A stretch of DNA of 64,000 bases from Babesia bovis T2Bo (Eukaryota > Apicomplexa > Aconoidasida > Piroplasmida > Babesiidae), in assembly GCF_000165395.2 (NCBI RefSeq), contig NC_067396.1:1178001-1242000 (forward strand), in the 5' to 3' direction. The translations under genes were made by a program, and so were the position numbers. The notes below the pieces were generated by a model, which had not been told where the DNA came from, did no database searches, and was given only the letters and a program-made list of their open reading frames with translations. Positions within the stretch are counted from its first letter, which is position 1. Each line of letters starts with the position of its first letter. Shown piece after piece: positions 22,709 through 33,815 of this stretch.

Positions 22709-24530
22709 ATGTTCTGGGTAATACCTTTTATCGTACTTACCAACTATGTCGCACATGGATGGAGGAAGACAACAACTCTTGCACTCAAATATTCCTTTCC
22801 GAGGCATACATATACCCATTTGAATGACACTACTGATGGACAAACAGTCTATGGGCTATCTTCCGCAGTGCACGAAGGCGGATGCGGAATAGCTGTAACA
22901 AGAATTACCGGAAAACAAAGTCTAGAATTGTTGCAACTACTGACAAAGTCAACGGTAATAGTGACATTATACTAAGCCTATATACGTAATATAGGGAACA
23001 AATGCGTCGAACAACACTTTCGAATGCGAACCCAGAGTGGCAACACTACGAGTACTATACGACAAGACACATTCAGCACCCATAGATAGAGTCATCACAA
23101 TATACTTCCCAGCACCCAACTCTTTTACAGGTATGCATATGCGCGATAGACTAACAGTGCAACAGGGGAAGATGTAGTGGAAATACATACCCACGGAAGC
23201 AGAGCTGTCATATCACAATTGTTTGCAACCATCAGAGAACTATCGAAGGAATATGGATTAAAGTAAGATCATCTAGCACATGAACTAAACCGATTATAGA
23301 GTAAGACAAGCGGAAAGAGGAGAATTTACCAGAAGAGCATTCTATAATGGGAAACTTGACCTAATACAGGTAAATGAGTAATCAGAGTCATACATGAATA
23401 TCAGGCTGAAGCTATCAGAGATGTCATCAGAGCAGAAACGCAAATAGAAGTGGAAAACGCAGCATTAAAGGTTTGGGAAATCACCAATGACTAACGAAAT
23501 TCAGATATACGGAAGACTATCCAAAATATACCACACATGGACTGATAGGCTCAACCAAATACTAGGGATAGTAGAAGCGAAAATTGAATTCAATGAACAG
23601 GCGTCAACAGATTTACAAAATACAGTAGAAGATGCTAATGTTAGTCATAACTGAAAGCATAATATACAATTACAGGCACTCGCACGAGAATTAAATGATA
23701 TTGCGACACAAGTGAGGAATCATATCAATGATAACAGAGCTGAATTAGTCAGTATGGGCGCAACAGTTGCAATAGTAGGACCGCCAAATGCAGGGAAAAG
23801 TTCACTAATCAACACAATATGTGATAGAAACGTAGCAATAGTGGCCGACTTACCAGGAACAACAAGGGATCCTGTGCACGCTAAATATGACCTCAATGGA
23901 ATCAAAATAACACTAGTAGATACAGCAGGAATCAGAATAGTGGAAAGCGAAACTACAGAAAACTCACATCAAAAGGTGGAAATGCAAGGAATTGAAATGG
24001 CATTGGAATACATCAAAGATGCTAAAGTAGTGCTATTCCTATACGATCATGATAATGATGATATGTCAAAATATGCACTAACAATGACAATGAATAAAAT
24101 GAGCACACACTCAAAACTTATAGTATGCATTTCAAAAACAGATCTACTAGAAAACAAAAAAACACAGGCAATCATAAGAAAGCTCAAGAAGAATTACCCA
24201 CTAAGTAATGCAGAAGTCATCCCACTCTCAACAAAAATAGTAAATACAGTTGATGACCTGCTAGACCATGTACAGCAAACGTTTGAAAAGGAATACCAAG
24301 AAGCCAGAAAACAACCATTCATCACAGACGCAAGACAGAAAAATCATCTAATCAACGTCCTAAAGGAAATTGAAAGAACATTAGAAGTTATACAAAGCGG
24401 AAACCATGAGCTAGAAATAATAGCAGAAAATATAAGAGCCGCAATATCGCAAATCGCATACATAGTAGGAGAACAAACAAACGAAGAATTGCTGGACACC
24501 ATCTTCAGAACCTTCTGCGTAGGAAAGTGA
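22709..24530 (+). CDS. mnmE: tRNA modification GTPase MnmE (TrmE), organellar
   Basis: Seven exons: 22709..22954, 22995..23130, 23166..23262, 23300..23369, 23405..23470, 23505..23639 and 23676..24530; introns 40, 35, 37, 35, 34 and 36 nt; 534 aa. After splicing the N-terminal folate-binding domain reads TVYGLSSAVHEGGCGIAVTRI, PNSFTGEDVVEIHTHGS and GEFTRRAFYNGKLDLIQ, all MnmE blocks. The G domain has GPPNAGKSS (about 285), DLPGTTRD, DTAG and SKTD. The C-terminus is FCVGK, keeping the family's Cys. A hydrophobic leader (VIPFIVLTNYVA) precedes, fitting apicoplast import. With MnmG it modifies U34 of certain tRNAs; MnmG is not in the window. Confidence 0.93.
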
Positions 24531-24980
24531 CAAAAAGGAAATTTCTCACATCAAAAAATTAATAACAAAGTAAAAATAGAAAACACATGGTATAACAAAA
24601 CAGCAAATAGTACCTATAAAGTATTTAAACTATGACATGCAGTCATAAATGACTCCGAAACATACGATAACTCGTATTCAGCATTGTTGTATAAACCTGT
24701 TGATACACAAGTAAATTGTAATATAACAAAATTCAACGGCAGGTTAAACGCATAACAAACGCCTGAGCAAACAGACGAAACGATACCTTCCAATGTGGTG
24801 TGGCTATGTACAGAAAAAATCTAGCGGTAGCGCATTAACGTAGACCCTTTACGAGCACCATGATACGCATAACGGCGTAAATAACAATAACGTGATTATA
24901 CAACCCGAAAGAGAACGTAAACGCATAAAAACCCAAATAGCCAACAACAAGAGTTCCTTTATCTAGGATCAACTAACCAA
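24531..24980. other. Convergent 3' intergenic region
   Basis: 450 nt between the convergent 3' ends of mnmE and the acidic secreted protein gene. AT-rich with A-runs. No gene seen. Confidence 0.4.
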
Positions 24981-25616
24981 TTACTTCTTACCACCAATCT
25001 TGGTCAATGAATCGCTCTTCATCGAGTCGTTAATGACGGAACTGGCACGCTCAGAAACCCATGCGCAGTAGTCGTTGGCAGATTTGTACACGTCGGCAAC
25101 GTAGTTGCTCAAGTTCTCAGAGTCCAATGAACCAACCTTAAAGGATGGCAATCCCTTAGTAAGGTTGTTAATGGCATCAGTAGCTGCCTTCTGGAAATCG
25201 TTGAGGCCATCCTCAGAATCACTCTCCTCAGATTCAGAATCGTCAGACTTCTTGGTCTTCTTAGAAGCAGCGGATGTGCTAGATGAAGCAACTACCTTAG
25301 CAGGACTGGACTTGCCTTCACCCTCATCAGATTCCTCACCCTCCTCCTTCTCTTCGCCATACCACCAGCTGGTGCTAAACCACGATGCAAGACCGTTCTC
25401 ACCGTAGACCACGTCATTGAACCACGTGCAAACACCGTTCCACGTCAAACCCTCAGGCTCAGTGGGAACCTCCTTCTTCACCTCGTTCTCCTTGTTGGAA
25501 GTACGCAAATAACGCTTAGACGGCTCGTAGCTGCTGGAACTGTGCGTAACGGGAGCAGGAGTCAAAGCCTGAACTGTACAACACAAAAAAGCGAATGACA
25601 AAAATAAAATCTTCAT
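24981..25616 (-). CDS. Secreted acidic protein, unknown
   Basis: A single 211-aa frame. A signal peptide covers about residues 1-18 (ILFLSFAFLCCTV). Mature residues 19-60 are Ser/Lys-rich, followed by a short aromatic patch with four Trp (WFNDVVYG, WFSTSWWYG). Residues 88-140 form a Glu/Asp/Ser tract (EEKEEGEESDEGEG and SDDSESEESDSEDG) and the C-terminus is amphipathic. No transmembrane segment or GPI-like tail. It is likely a parasite-specific secreted protein, with no family I can name. GC content and codon use are higher than its flanks, as expected for an expressed antigen-type gene. It is divergent from the UBA3-like gene. Confidence 0.75.
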   Translation of the reverse strand: MKILFLSFAFLCCTVQALTPAPVTHSSSSYEPSKRYLRTSNKENEVKKEVPTEPEGLTWNGVCTWFNDVVYGENGLASWFSTSWWYGEEKEEGEESDEGEGKSSPAKVVASSSTSAASKKTKKSDDSESEESDSEDGLNDFQKAATDAINNLTKGLPSFKVGSLDSENLSNYVADVYKSANDYCAWVSERASSVINDSMKSDSLTKIGGKK

Positions 25617-26583
25617 GTTGACAACAATAATAATAAAACTACATAAAAAATATAAAATATACGAACAAAGGCGATGAGAACTAACGATAAGAAAACGAAT
25701 ACACTTATCTTTTTAAAAATTTATGCACACTTCAAGATAAGTGCAAAAGGTTATTTACGATGCTACAGTCACACATACGAAGCTATAGCAAGGCCAAATT
25801 TCCCAGACACTCGAACACTACATTTTGCGCGACATGATGCCATTACATGCACAGAAGAATAAGAACACAAAATTGTAAAAAGTAACATAAATATCTAAAA
25901 TATATAGGTAATATATGACTTATGCGTTCATTATCAAGTAACTAAACGAACTAAGGGTGAGTGGAGGTTGCTAAAACACAAACAACGGATGAACGCAGTC
26001 ATAGGTAATTCCATCCCGAATATTTCTATAGTGTTGTTATAATAACATATATAACGATCATACAATGCATAGAAATAACGTAACTCGCCTACGAATCCTT
26101 TCGAGTGGCATTGCCAAATAAGTACTCGCCCAAGACCGTTGTATATATAACTCCAGTTTGTATTATACACCATTCATCTGTCCGATGTTCTTGGTTCATA
26201 TGTCTAAATTGGCCATTTCTTAGATAAGTCATTGGTATCTGTGTATTCCAAATGTCACTAGTGGAGCCTACCAGCTCATAACCCGTGCTACACATTTTGC
26301 TGTCATGTGAGCACTGGAGCCAAAATTAATAAAAACACTAACTGTTCCCACGAATTGCAGCTTTATCTATCTATGAGTTAATGTGTAGCACAGACACTAT
26401 AGATCAATCTGGTCAAATGATAATACGTCGCATAGAAATCTTATCATTGACAAGTTTTATGTATGGAGCGATTTGAATGTATTATCTATGATATAACTAC
26501 CGGGGCATGTTGAATATCATGTCAATAGTACCGTCCAAAGTGCCGTTCTTACGATACCGGTGATTCCTGTTTAGAAAAAACAT
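25617..26583. promoter_or_regulatory. Divergent intergenic region, secreted protein/UBA3
   Basis: 967 nt between divergent starts. Small frames at 25674..25862 (+) and 25934..26295 (-) have no recognisable content. Nothing else was seen. Confidence 0.4.
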
Positions 26584-28118
26584 ATGACGATACATAAAAA
26601 CGTAATAGTCATAGGAGCTGGAGGACTTGGTATGTATTATCTATATTCTGTACCAAATGTTGTTTAATGACATAATAATGTATAGGATGCGAAGTTATCA
26701 AAAATATAGTCTTACTAGGTTCACGCAATATCACAATCGTTGATCCAGATATCATAGAAATACATAATATTACAAGACAGTTTTTATATAAGTAAGTGTC
26801 ATTGAATACCCACTAAAATCAAATGTTATTGAGCTGTAATAGTTTCCAGGGTCGATGATGTAGGTAAATACAAAGCAATAGTGGCAGCAGAACGAATTAA
26901 AGAATGTAACAGCAATATTAAAGTTGAAGCGTAAGTACACACAAATAAAATGATACAAATCAACAAAACAGCTGTCATTATATGCAGAATAACCAAAAGA
27001 GCACAGGAACTACCCATCTCTGTGTTAAAGCAAAATGATATTGTTATAACAGCGGTGGACAATCTTGAAACAAGAAGATGGATCAACCTAATCATGCGAG
27101 TAATTTGGGAACAATTGAAAAATGAATGGAAGGATAATGGATACAATAGAGAATCAACATTACCAATGTTTGTAGATGGAGGATCACAAGAATTATACGG
27201 ACATGTGAGAGTAATCAAATCCGAACAAGAGCCATGCATAGAGTGTTCCATGTCATTGTTCGTGGATAAGGTAAATGAAAGTAAAAAGTATATAATAACA
27301 ACAGGAAAATGCCCCTTCTTGCTCAATTCCAAACAAACCCAAAACAGCAGAAGATTGTATACGTAAGCACCGTTAATAAGTAAACAACAATTACATATAG
27401 GAGCTGTAATAGACCTAAATTGGGATAATATAAATAATAACGAGGTAACGCTTTTCCTATGAATCACACAAATAACAGGGAAATCGCAATGAAGCAGTTA
27501 TCAAAGCCATATTCAACAAAGCTACACAATATGCATCCAAACATCATGTGGATGGCGTAACAATGCAAATGGTACAAAACATTGTTCAAGTATGTAATCA
27601 ACTAACGCCAAAATATTACATAGAACCGTGAAATAAATATAAATACCACAAACGCAATCATAGCTGCAATCATATTAAAGGTCATCATGACTCATTCAAA
27701 AGATAACTTCTACTTCTACAGCGGTGAAGGGCAAACAGTATTGGATCATTTTACCATGGAGAAGCAGCGGGTAAAAGTTAGTGCTATAGAAAATAATATA
27801 CAGGATTGCGACCTGTGCAACTGCCAAGTGGCCACTGCCACTGTAGATGAATCGCAAACTATAAAGCAACTTATTACGCAATTAGAAACACAAATAGGCT
27901 GTGAAGACATCAATATCACTACCGAAAAGGTATGTATGCACCAGGGAATACATAGAAACATCGAAGGGGACTTTATATATGTCAACGCCCAAAGAATTGA
28001 GACGACTGTACAGCTCCAGGTTGGAAACTACCATAAGGTAAGTCAAATAAGACATAGGCATCAAACACAGCAAAATGAAAGATATGATTGGTTCCGGGCT
28101 TTACATAACCTCAACTAA
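26584..28118 (+). CDS. UBA3: NEDD8-activating enzyme catalytic subunit, UBA3-like
   Basis: Nine exons (26584..26629, 26686..26791, 26850..26930, 26988..27270, 27305..27362, 27401..27444, 27479..27589, 27624..28037, 28071..28118) give 396 aa. The start has the ATP-binding VIVIGAGGLGCEVIKN, then ITRQF and VGKYKAIVAAERI. VDNLETRRWIN and MFVDGGSQELYGHVRVI are diagnostic for UBA3 over UBA2. The splice at 27271..27304 (34 nt) brings in APSCSIPNKPK, matching the catalytic-Cys block; without it that Cys is lost. TTNAIIAAI continues the adenylation domain. The first three introns are 56-58 nt, longer than elsewhere. The last intron is a multiple of three and could be retained. It activates NEDD8 for cullins together with an APPBP1-type partner. 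Confidence 0.85.
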
Positions 28119-28273
28119 GCAAAACAAATGGTACTACATCGACATCCAATATTCAACAAACGACACAAGATATAAACAATAGGGGAAATAAACACAGGAG
28201 GCATTTATACTGATAATTACAGCAATGTAAGCTGACAACTCGCGAAGGAAGTTGAACACAATGAAATAAGTAT

Positions 28274-30365
28274 TCAAAGGTCATCGTACTTCACACTTGG
28301 GCGAGTGTACTCGTCCTGCGCAAAAGAAACCATGTGTTCCTGAAAATAGCATAAGATTTATCAATAAGAAAACATACACGCTTAGCCTGAGGACGGTCAA
28401 AGTCAAAGTACTCACGACGCCTGCGCTTGCCACCGCCTTCGTTGCGAACGTTGTAACGAGTATCGGAATTGCCATTAGATTCCATAGGAGGGAAGTCAGC
28501 CTCAACAGAAGGCATTTGCACAACTGGAACGTTAAGCAGTCTTTCAAAAGGATTGCAACGATATAAAGTGTGGCAATTTGTGAAAATCTCCCTCATCTGA
28601 GGCACGCCACACTCTATAACAATCTTGCTGTGATTGTCGCCGTGCTTCAACTTAAGGTGCTTCCACACAAACTTAGAGTCGTTGAACAACTTTTGACATA
28701 TGCGACAACGGAAACGCTCAGGACCGTCAACCACCGTGTTAATGTTGCAAAATTGCTTCCATTTCTCCTCTATCTCAGACTCGTCCTGCTCATACGGAGG
28801 AGGACCCAAATCACACAGCAAAAGATTCTCAGCAAAGGATTCAACATCACGCAGCCATTGTAACTGAGATTTTGATACTTCACAAACAGAAGTCAACTCC
28901 TTCTCCCATTCTCGAGGCTCAACATTAACAGAAGGCTTAGAACCAACACCTTCAGAAGATGAAAACTTGACGTTGAAATGCTTTGGCGTTAAACCATCCT
29001 CTTTATCATACAACTCGTTTAATAAGTCAACACGAACATGACCTGGACCACATAAATCCCAAAGGTCAATGTAACTACGGCCCTTAATACGACCATAGAA
29101 ACAATAACTGTGAACCTTGCGCAAATATGTTATATGCAGGTCCAAACGCTTTTTAGCGTCAATATCAGCAGGTAAGATGTCAACAAACGAAATCTCAGTA
29201 GGACAAAACTCGCCATCTTGGGGAAATGTTAAATCCATAATATAACACTTACCAAGCTTACGAATGACACGACCAGTCAACTCGATATCACGAGCGATAA
29301 CTATAGGATGAGAACAAACAGGAGGACATACACGAACGCGAAGGCGCTCATGCAAAGGGTTACAAGGCTCGAAACGTAGTAAAAAGTCCTGAACACTAAA
29401 AAGCGTCATGAATTGAAAAATTATAACTCACGTCAAAAGACTGGTAGTTAACGAATCACTCAACTGCTTCAAATCACAGTTGTCAACACTGATAAATGCC
29501 GTACGAACCATGTCACGCTCAGCCATATATATTGAAAAACGTTCCAAATGAGGCTGAATAATGTAAACCGAAATAGTATAGATTACCTTTATTGCACTGT
29601 GTATCTCGTGCTTAAAAATCTTGTCAGGAACATCGACAAGAAGAACAGATTGTAATGGAGACCTACAAATTACTACTCAATCGAAAAATAAACACACTCT
29701 ATGGGCAAACGTCCAGTGTGAGTATTGTCCTTGGGATATTCGACAGGAATTTCATAAGCCCACTCAGAACTCTTGTAAGCAGAATCAGTTGAAGGATTGT
29801 TATTGTCAGAACCAGAAAAACCATACAGGCGCCTGTAACTTATCTCAAGAAGAAGCTCTTCCAGTTGACCATTAGTGTATTTCTACATGAAACATTAGTC
29901 CAGTAGCACATAATACTCACTAAAACAAAGTCACGGTTACTGTTCAAAGCTTCCTCCTTAACAAATTCATGTTCAAGCTGTAAATAATACGGATGAAACT
30001 TTTCACGGAAAAAAGCCAAAGGCTGCAAATATAATAAACGAGAATAAACCAATAACAACCTCATACATGTCGTAATAACGACGTATCTCAGCTGATAAAA
30101 ATTCATTATAGTACTTCTTGTACTCCTCAGCAGCTTTCTCAGGTGATATCTCATCCTCCTAAACAAACCATATAAAAACACGAACAAAAACAAACCCTCA
30201 TTAAAATAAACTGCTTGAAATTAAGCATGCGATGCTGCTCCCCAACGAAAATACGCGGCTTCCTAAAAAGAATGAAACAGCATATAAATCAAATAAACAA
30301 CAACCATTAAAAAATACATACCTACGAGGAATGGGACGCTTAGGCACCTTTCCCATACGATCCAT
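28274..30365 (-). CDS. ARS2/SERRATE-like RNA-processing zinc-finger protein
   Basis: Nine exons: 30365..30322, 30262..30196, 30158..30060, 30022..29921, 29882..29698, 29662..29587, 29553..29432, 29395..28378 and 28339..28274, giving 592 aa. The N-terminal helical domain reads ISPEKAAEEYKKYYNEFL then FFREKFHPYYL, as in SERRATE/ARS2. A C2H2-like finger in the large exon, FRCRICQKLFNDSKFVWKHLKLKH, is the family's hallmark finger. The end is basic (GGGKRRRREYFDFD) and, after the last splice, finishes VKYDDL. ARS2 binds the nuclear cap-binding complex and links capped RNAs to processing or decay. The open frame's own ATG at 29409 lies in an intron. First intron 59 nt, the rest 33-38. Confidence 0.87.
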
Positions 30366-32164
30366 CGTGTAGACAACTGTTTTACGTAGCACAATAGAAT
30401 AACTTCCAAGCTTTATATGGTCAAATAACAGAAAGGGATTACTGACATATGTGGGTAATATACAGTAGGTATACTAGTACACAGCACAACCACAAAACCA
30501 CCAAATATATCAAAATAGTATTGGCTCAATAGCCATAATAATGAGTTGGTGTCATCCCATATACTGCATCAACCTTACTATGCCAAACGTAGTAGCACAA
30601 ACACATCGCAGAACAAGGATAAAAACCCACGAAGAACGCCCTAAAAATACAAATCTGAACGCATAATGTACATAAAATCTAACGTACATTAAACGCTCAA
30701 CAAAAACAATGGACAAACGTTAAAACATAAAGCGCGCATGGGGATCTCAGATGGAATCCCAACCGTAACTAACGACACATAAGCAATTTAAATAGCAAAA
30801 CACTAAGGATATACTTGACGGAAAACTATTTTGTATTGTGGTGTGTACAAATGATGCTTATAATACGACCACAAAACTACTTTATAGCAACCATTGTAAA
30901 GACATATCAGTTCACTAATCTCAAGAAAAGACAACGGCATAGAACCACTGTATCTTGGAATCTACAAAGTAAAGGAATGTAGCATAATAAATTCTACTGG
31001 TGTCGACCAAACAATCTACGTGGCCATTAGCCCGAGGTCACTTATCCAGGAAAGAGCATGTCAACCATACATGGCCATAATATAGGGAACCATATTATCT
31101 AACATATTTCCAAGAAACACGACTATTATACTCGTGCGTGGTAAAGCTCTTTTAAAGATCAGGAATATAACTATATATAGGTCTCCATAATTGTTGTCAT
31201 TCTCACATACCGTAGCTTGAATCAATAACCAACAAAAGCGTGTCATCGCGAAGCACAGTCCCAGGAACTTATTTGCTTAGTACAGACTCTATGTTTTTTC
31301 CTAAGCGTTAATTAATTCAAAGCAGGAAAATGTCGACGATATGAAAAGATTTGTTGCCTTATGAAAAAAACCACCAACATCATGATCAAATAAGCGGTGG
31401 CAATTGCTGTATATTCCATAGTTATGCGGTGTAAATGACCGTAGAGTACAGTTGCGGATTAAGGATAACGAAGTGCAAAAACAACAGATAAACCAAAAAC
31501 CCGTAGCAGTGGAATCGTATAGATAACACTTAAATTATTAGAAGTGGGATATAGCAACAAAGAAGGAAAAACATAAAACAAAAAATCAAGATAGAATGGC
31601 TAACATAAACTAGCAGTGGAACACCCCCTCTCACATTAAGCACTAATAAACGATAAAGAATTCAAAATGTATATGTGCAACCCATTGTGCCTTTCAAAAA
31701 TCTAATTAAAGTGGCAATTATTAAAAGCCATGTGCACAAACTGTTTCCCGAAAGAAACACAATAAACGGAAACGTTGTATCATCCACGCCATCGATATTA
31801 CCAAAAAAACAGTATCATTGCACAAATAAATGATACGTGACAACAAAATAAATTTTGAAAAAACAGGAATATTATCATAATCAATATTGCAGTCCCGGCA
31901 CACACAAGTACATAACTACAGAAAATCGATAAAATACCATGATACAACACTGTAGTTTTGCATGAAATGATAACGATAATAAAAAGAAAATAAAACAAAC
32001 ATTAAATTGATAAAAGGCGGGCCATAATTGGCATATGGAAACAACGTCACCAACCTCCCGCGCCACTGGGCTGCTAGCGAACGCATGTGCCACTTTTCCA
32101 ATTCACGCCATTCACTCATTACATATTTGCTTATAATATTCATATTTAATATAACTATTCGAAA
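30366..32164. other. 1.8-kb gene-poor AT-rich boundary region
   Basis: I find no supported gene. Minus-strand open frames at 31061..31246, 31721..31998 and 31881..32206 are Phe/Ile-rich translations of AT-rich DNA and were rejected. The last 75 nt (32090..32164) are nearly identical to 39953..40027 and must be the promoter or 5' UTR of the duplicated secreted gene. This region marks the switch from conserved genes on the left to lineage-specific ones on the right. Confidence 0.5.
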
Positions 32165-32983
32165 ATGAATGTCACCGTTGCCGTAGCACTCTTGGCCTAC
32201 ACCCAAGTCAAATCAATCTTTGCCCAAATGGCAACAAAGGTTGATTATGAAGGTGTCATACCAACAACAGAAAAGCGTGTTAAATTGGTGATGAGTCTGT
32301 TGGATTCAAATGGCAACTTGGATGAGGATTTGGTAGATCTCATCAGGGAAAAATATAGGAAGCATTGTGTGGAAATGTTCACCAAAGCTTCTAGATGTGA
32401 TACCGAAGAAGAAGGAGACAAAGTCAACAGTATCTATCGTAGCCGTGTGGATATCAACAACATGTGCTCTATCGATAGTGACCTCTTCATCGGATACCTG
32501 AATGTAGTTAGTTTCGCTCTGAATGAACTGTTCACTGGTCTATACGGGGAGAACTACCACGCTTTGGTAGAAGGGTACCTTGAAGCTGCTATTAGGGAGA
32601 GTGGCTTGGAACCAAAAGAGTTCAAATTCCTTATCAGCAGATTCTTATTCCCAGTGTTCTACGATGATGTCAGGGAACTGTTCACTGCTTTGGAACCCGA
32701 AGATCCAGAGTCAAGTTCGTCTGAAGATGAAAAGGAGCCTTTAGACATTATGTATAGTTGGGTCGAAAGTCAAACTAAAGGCCTAAAGCCTGCTGAGCAC
32801 ATTGATGAACAAAAGGTATTACGTGCCAAAGGCATGTTGTTTTCTGCCGATAGGACACCGTTCAGTAAAAGTCTTGTACACATGTTATTGTACAACGTGT
32901 TCGCCGAAGATACCGAAAAGGCACGTGAGGAAGTAATACGTTGCTCCGGGTTGTTAAACGATACATCGTGTGAAACGGTGTAG
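32165..32983 (+). CDS. Secreted paralogous family protein, copy 1
   Basis: 272 aa, one exon, signal peptide about residues 1-20 (VTVAVALLAYTQV). The body is helical and acidic, with DLFIGYLNVV, NELFTGLYGENYH, LEPKEFKFL, YDDVRELF and GLKPAEHIDEQ as the blocks shared with copies 2 and 3. There is no membrane segment or GPI tail. The sequence and its 5' and 3' flanks are a close duplicate of the gene at 40.0 kb. I do not recognise the family. A relation to the spherical-body-protein-2 truncated copies of B. bovis is a guess from genomic pattern only. Confidence 0.8.
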   Translation: MNVTVAVALLAYTQVKSIFAQMATKVDYEGVIPTTEKRVKLVMSLLDSNGNLDEDLVDLIREKYRKHCVEMFTKASRCDTEEEGDKVNSIYRSRVDINNMCSIDSDLFIGYLNVVSFALNELFTGLYGENYHALVEGYLEAAIRESGLEPKEFKFLISRFLFPVFYDDVRELFTALEPEDPESSSSEDEKEPLDIMYSWVESQTKGLKPAEHIDEQKVLRAKGMLFSADRTPFSKSLVHMLLYNVFAEDTEKAREEVIRCSGLLNDTSCETV

Positions 32984-33815
32984 AGGACACCCCAGTTATA
33001 CATTTAAATGTGACGTACGATTAACGTTAAATGATAAGCTGCAATAGATAATCGCTACTATATATGATGAAAAGTTCATTCAAGGGTCCACTAAAGTAGC
33101 TTGCTGCCTATTGATAAAAAAGAAATATTAATGGGAGAAATAGGATCTACGTCATTTATTGTGTAACATTTTACTTAATGTTTAATGTCTAAAACATGTA
33201 AGACAATAGGACGATTATCGAGACATAGAAGTAGTATACAATATTCATATCGCTTGTGTTCCGCTCCGTAAATGGCTTCTATCAACAATACAATCATATC
33301 AGCATCATATTCCTAGGTTACTTTGCTATAAGGTTGTATAACTAACAGTTTAAGCCATTCGTAACATGGCATCCATAGACATTTCCACCCTGCGCAGTAA
33401 TATTAATTGGTCATACGTTCAAAATAGCCAGAAAACTTGATAAAAATATGAACGATCAAATACACATGACATTATTAACAAACGCTGGATCTATGGTAGA
33501 GCAAAACAATATTGCTACGAAGGAAGGTTGGCACATGCAAAAAGTCACATCAATCGTCATAAAACGCCAAGAAGATTGCCAGAATCTATGCACATCTGCA
33601 CTATTCAGCATGACCAGCATAAACATCATACATAGCTGGAAGTATGGTATAAATTAACGTATGTGCCAGGGATACATTGGCCATAGCCTCCACCTGGTTA
33701 TTCAACAGTAAGACCGTAGGTGTGTTGAATAATCTAGATTACTAACGTTCATCATCTATGGTATATCACAATATGATTATTTTGGATTATACGATAGTCT
33801 TACTTCATTCCTAAG
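32984..33815. other. Intergenic, duplicated 3' flank
   Basis: 32984..about 33310 matches the 3' flank of the 40.0-kb paralogue (40901..about 41240), including the sequences around TTAACGTTAAATGATAAGC. The remainder is AT-rich without a supported gene. A 69-aa frame at 33448..33657 has no support. Confidence 0.5.

Noticed and set aside
26826..27467. 213-aa minus-strand frame over UBA3
   Set aside because: Hydrophobic look comes from antisense reading of AT-rich coding DNA; UBA3 exons explain the interval.
29401..29409. ATG at 29409 as the start of the ARS2-like protein
   Set aside because: It lies in a 36-nt intron; the upstream exons supply the conserved N-terminal domain.
31061..32206. Several Phe/Ile-rich minus-strand frames
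   Set aside because: No starts with context, no relatives; typical of AT-rich non-coding DNA.
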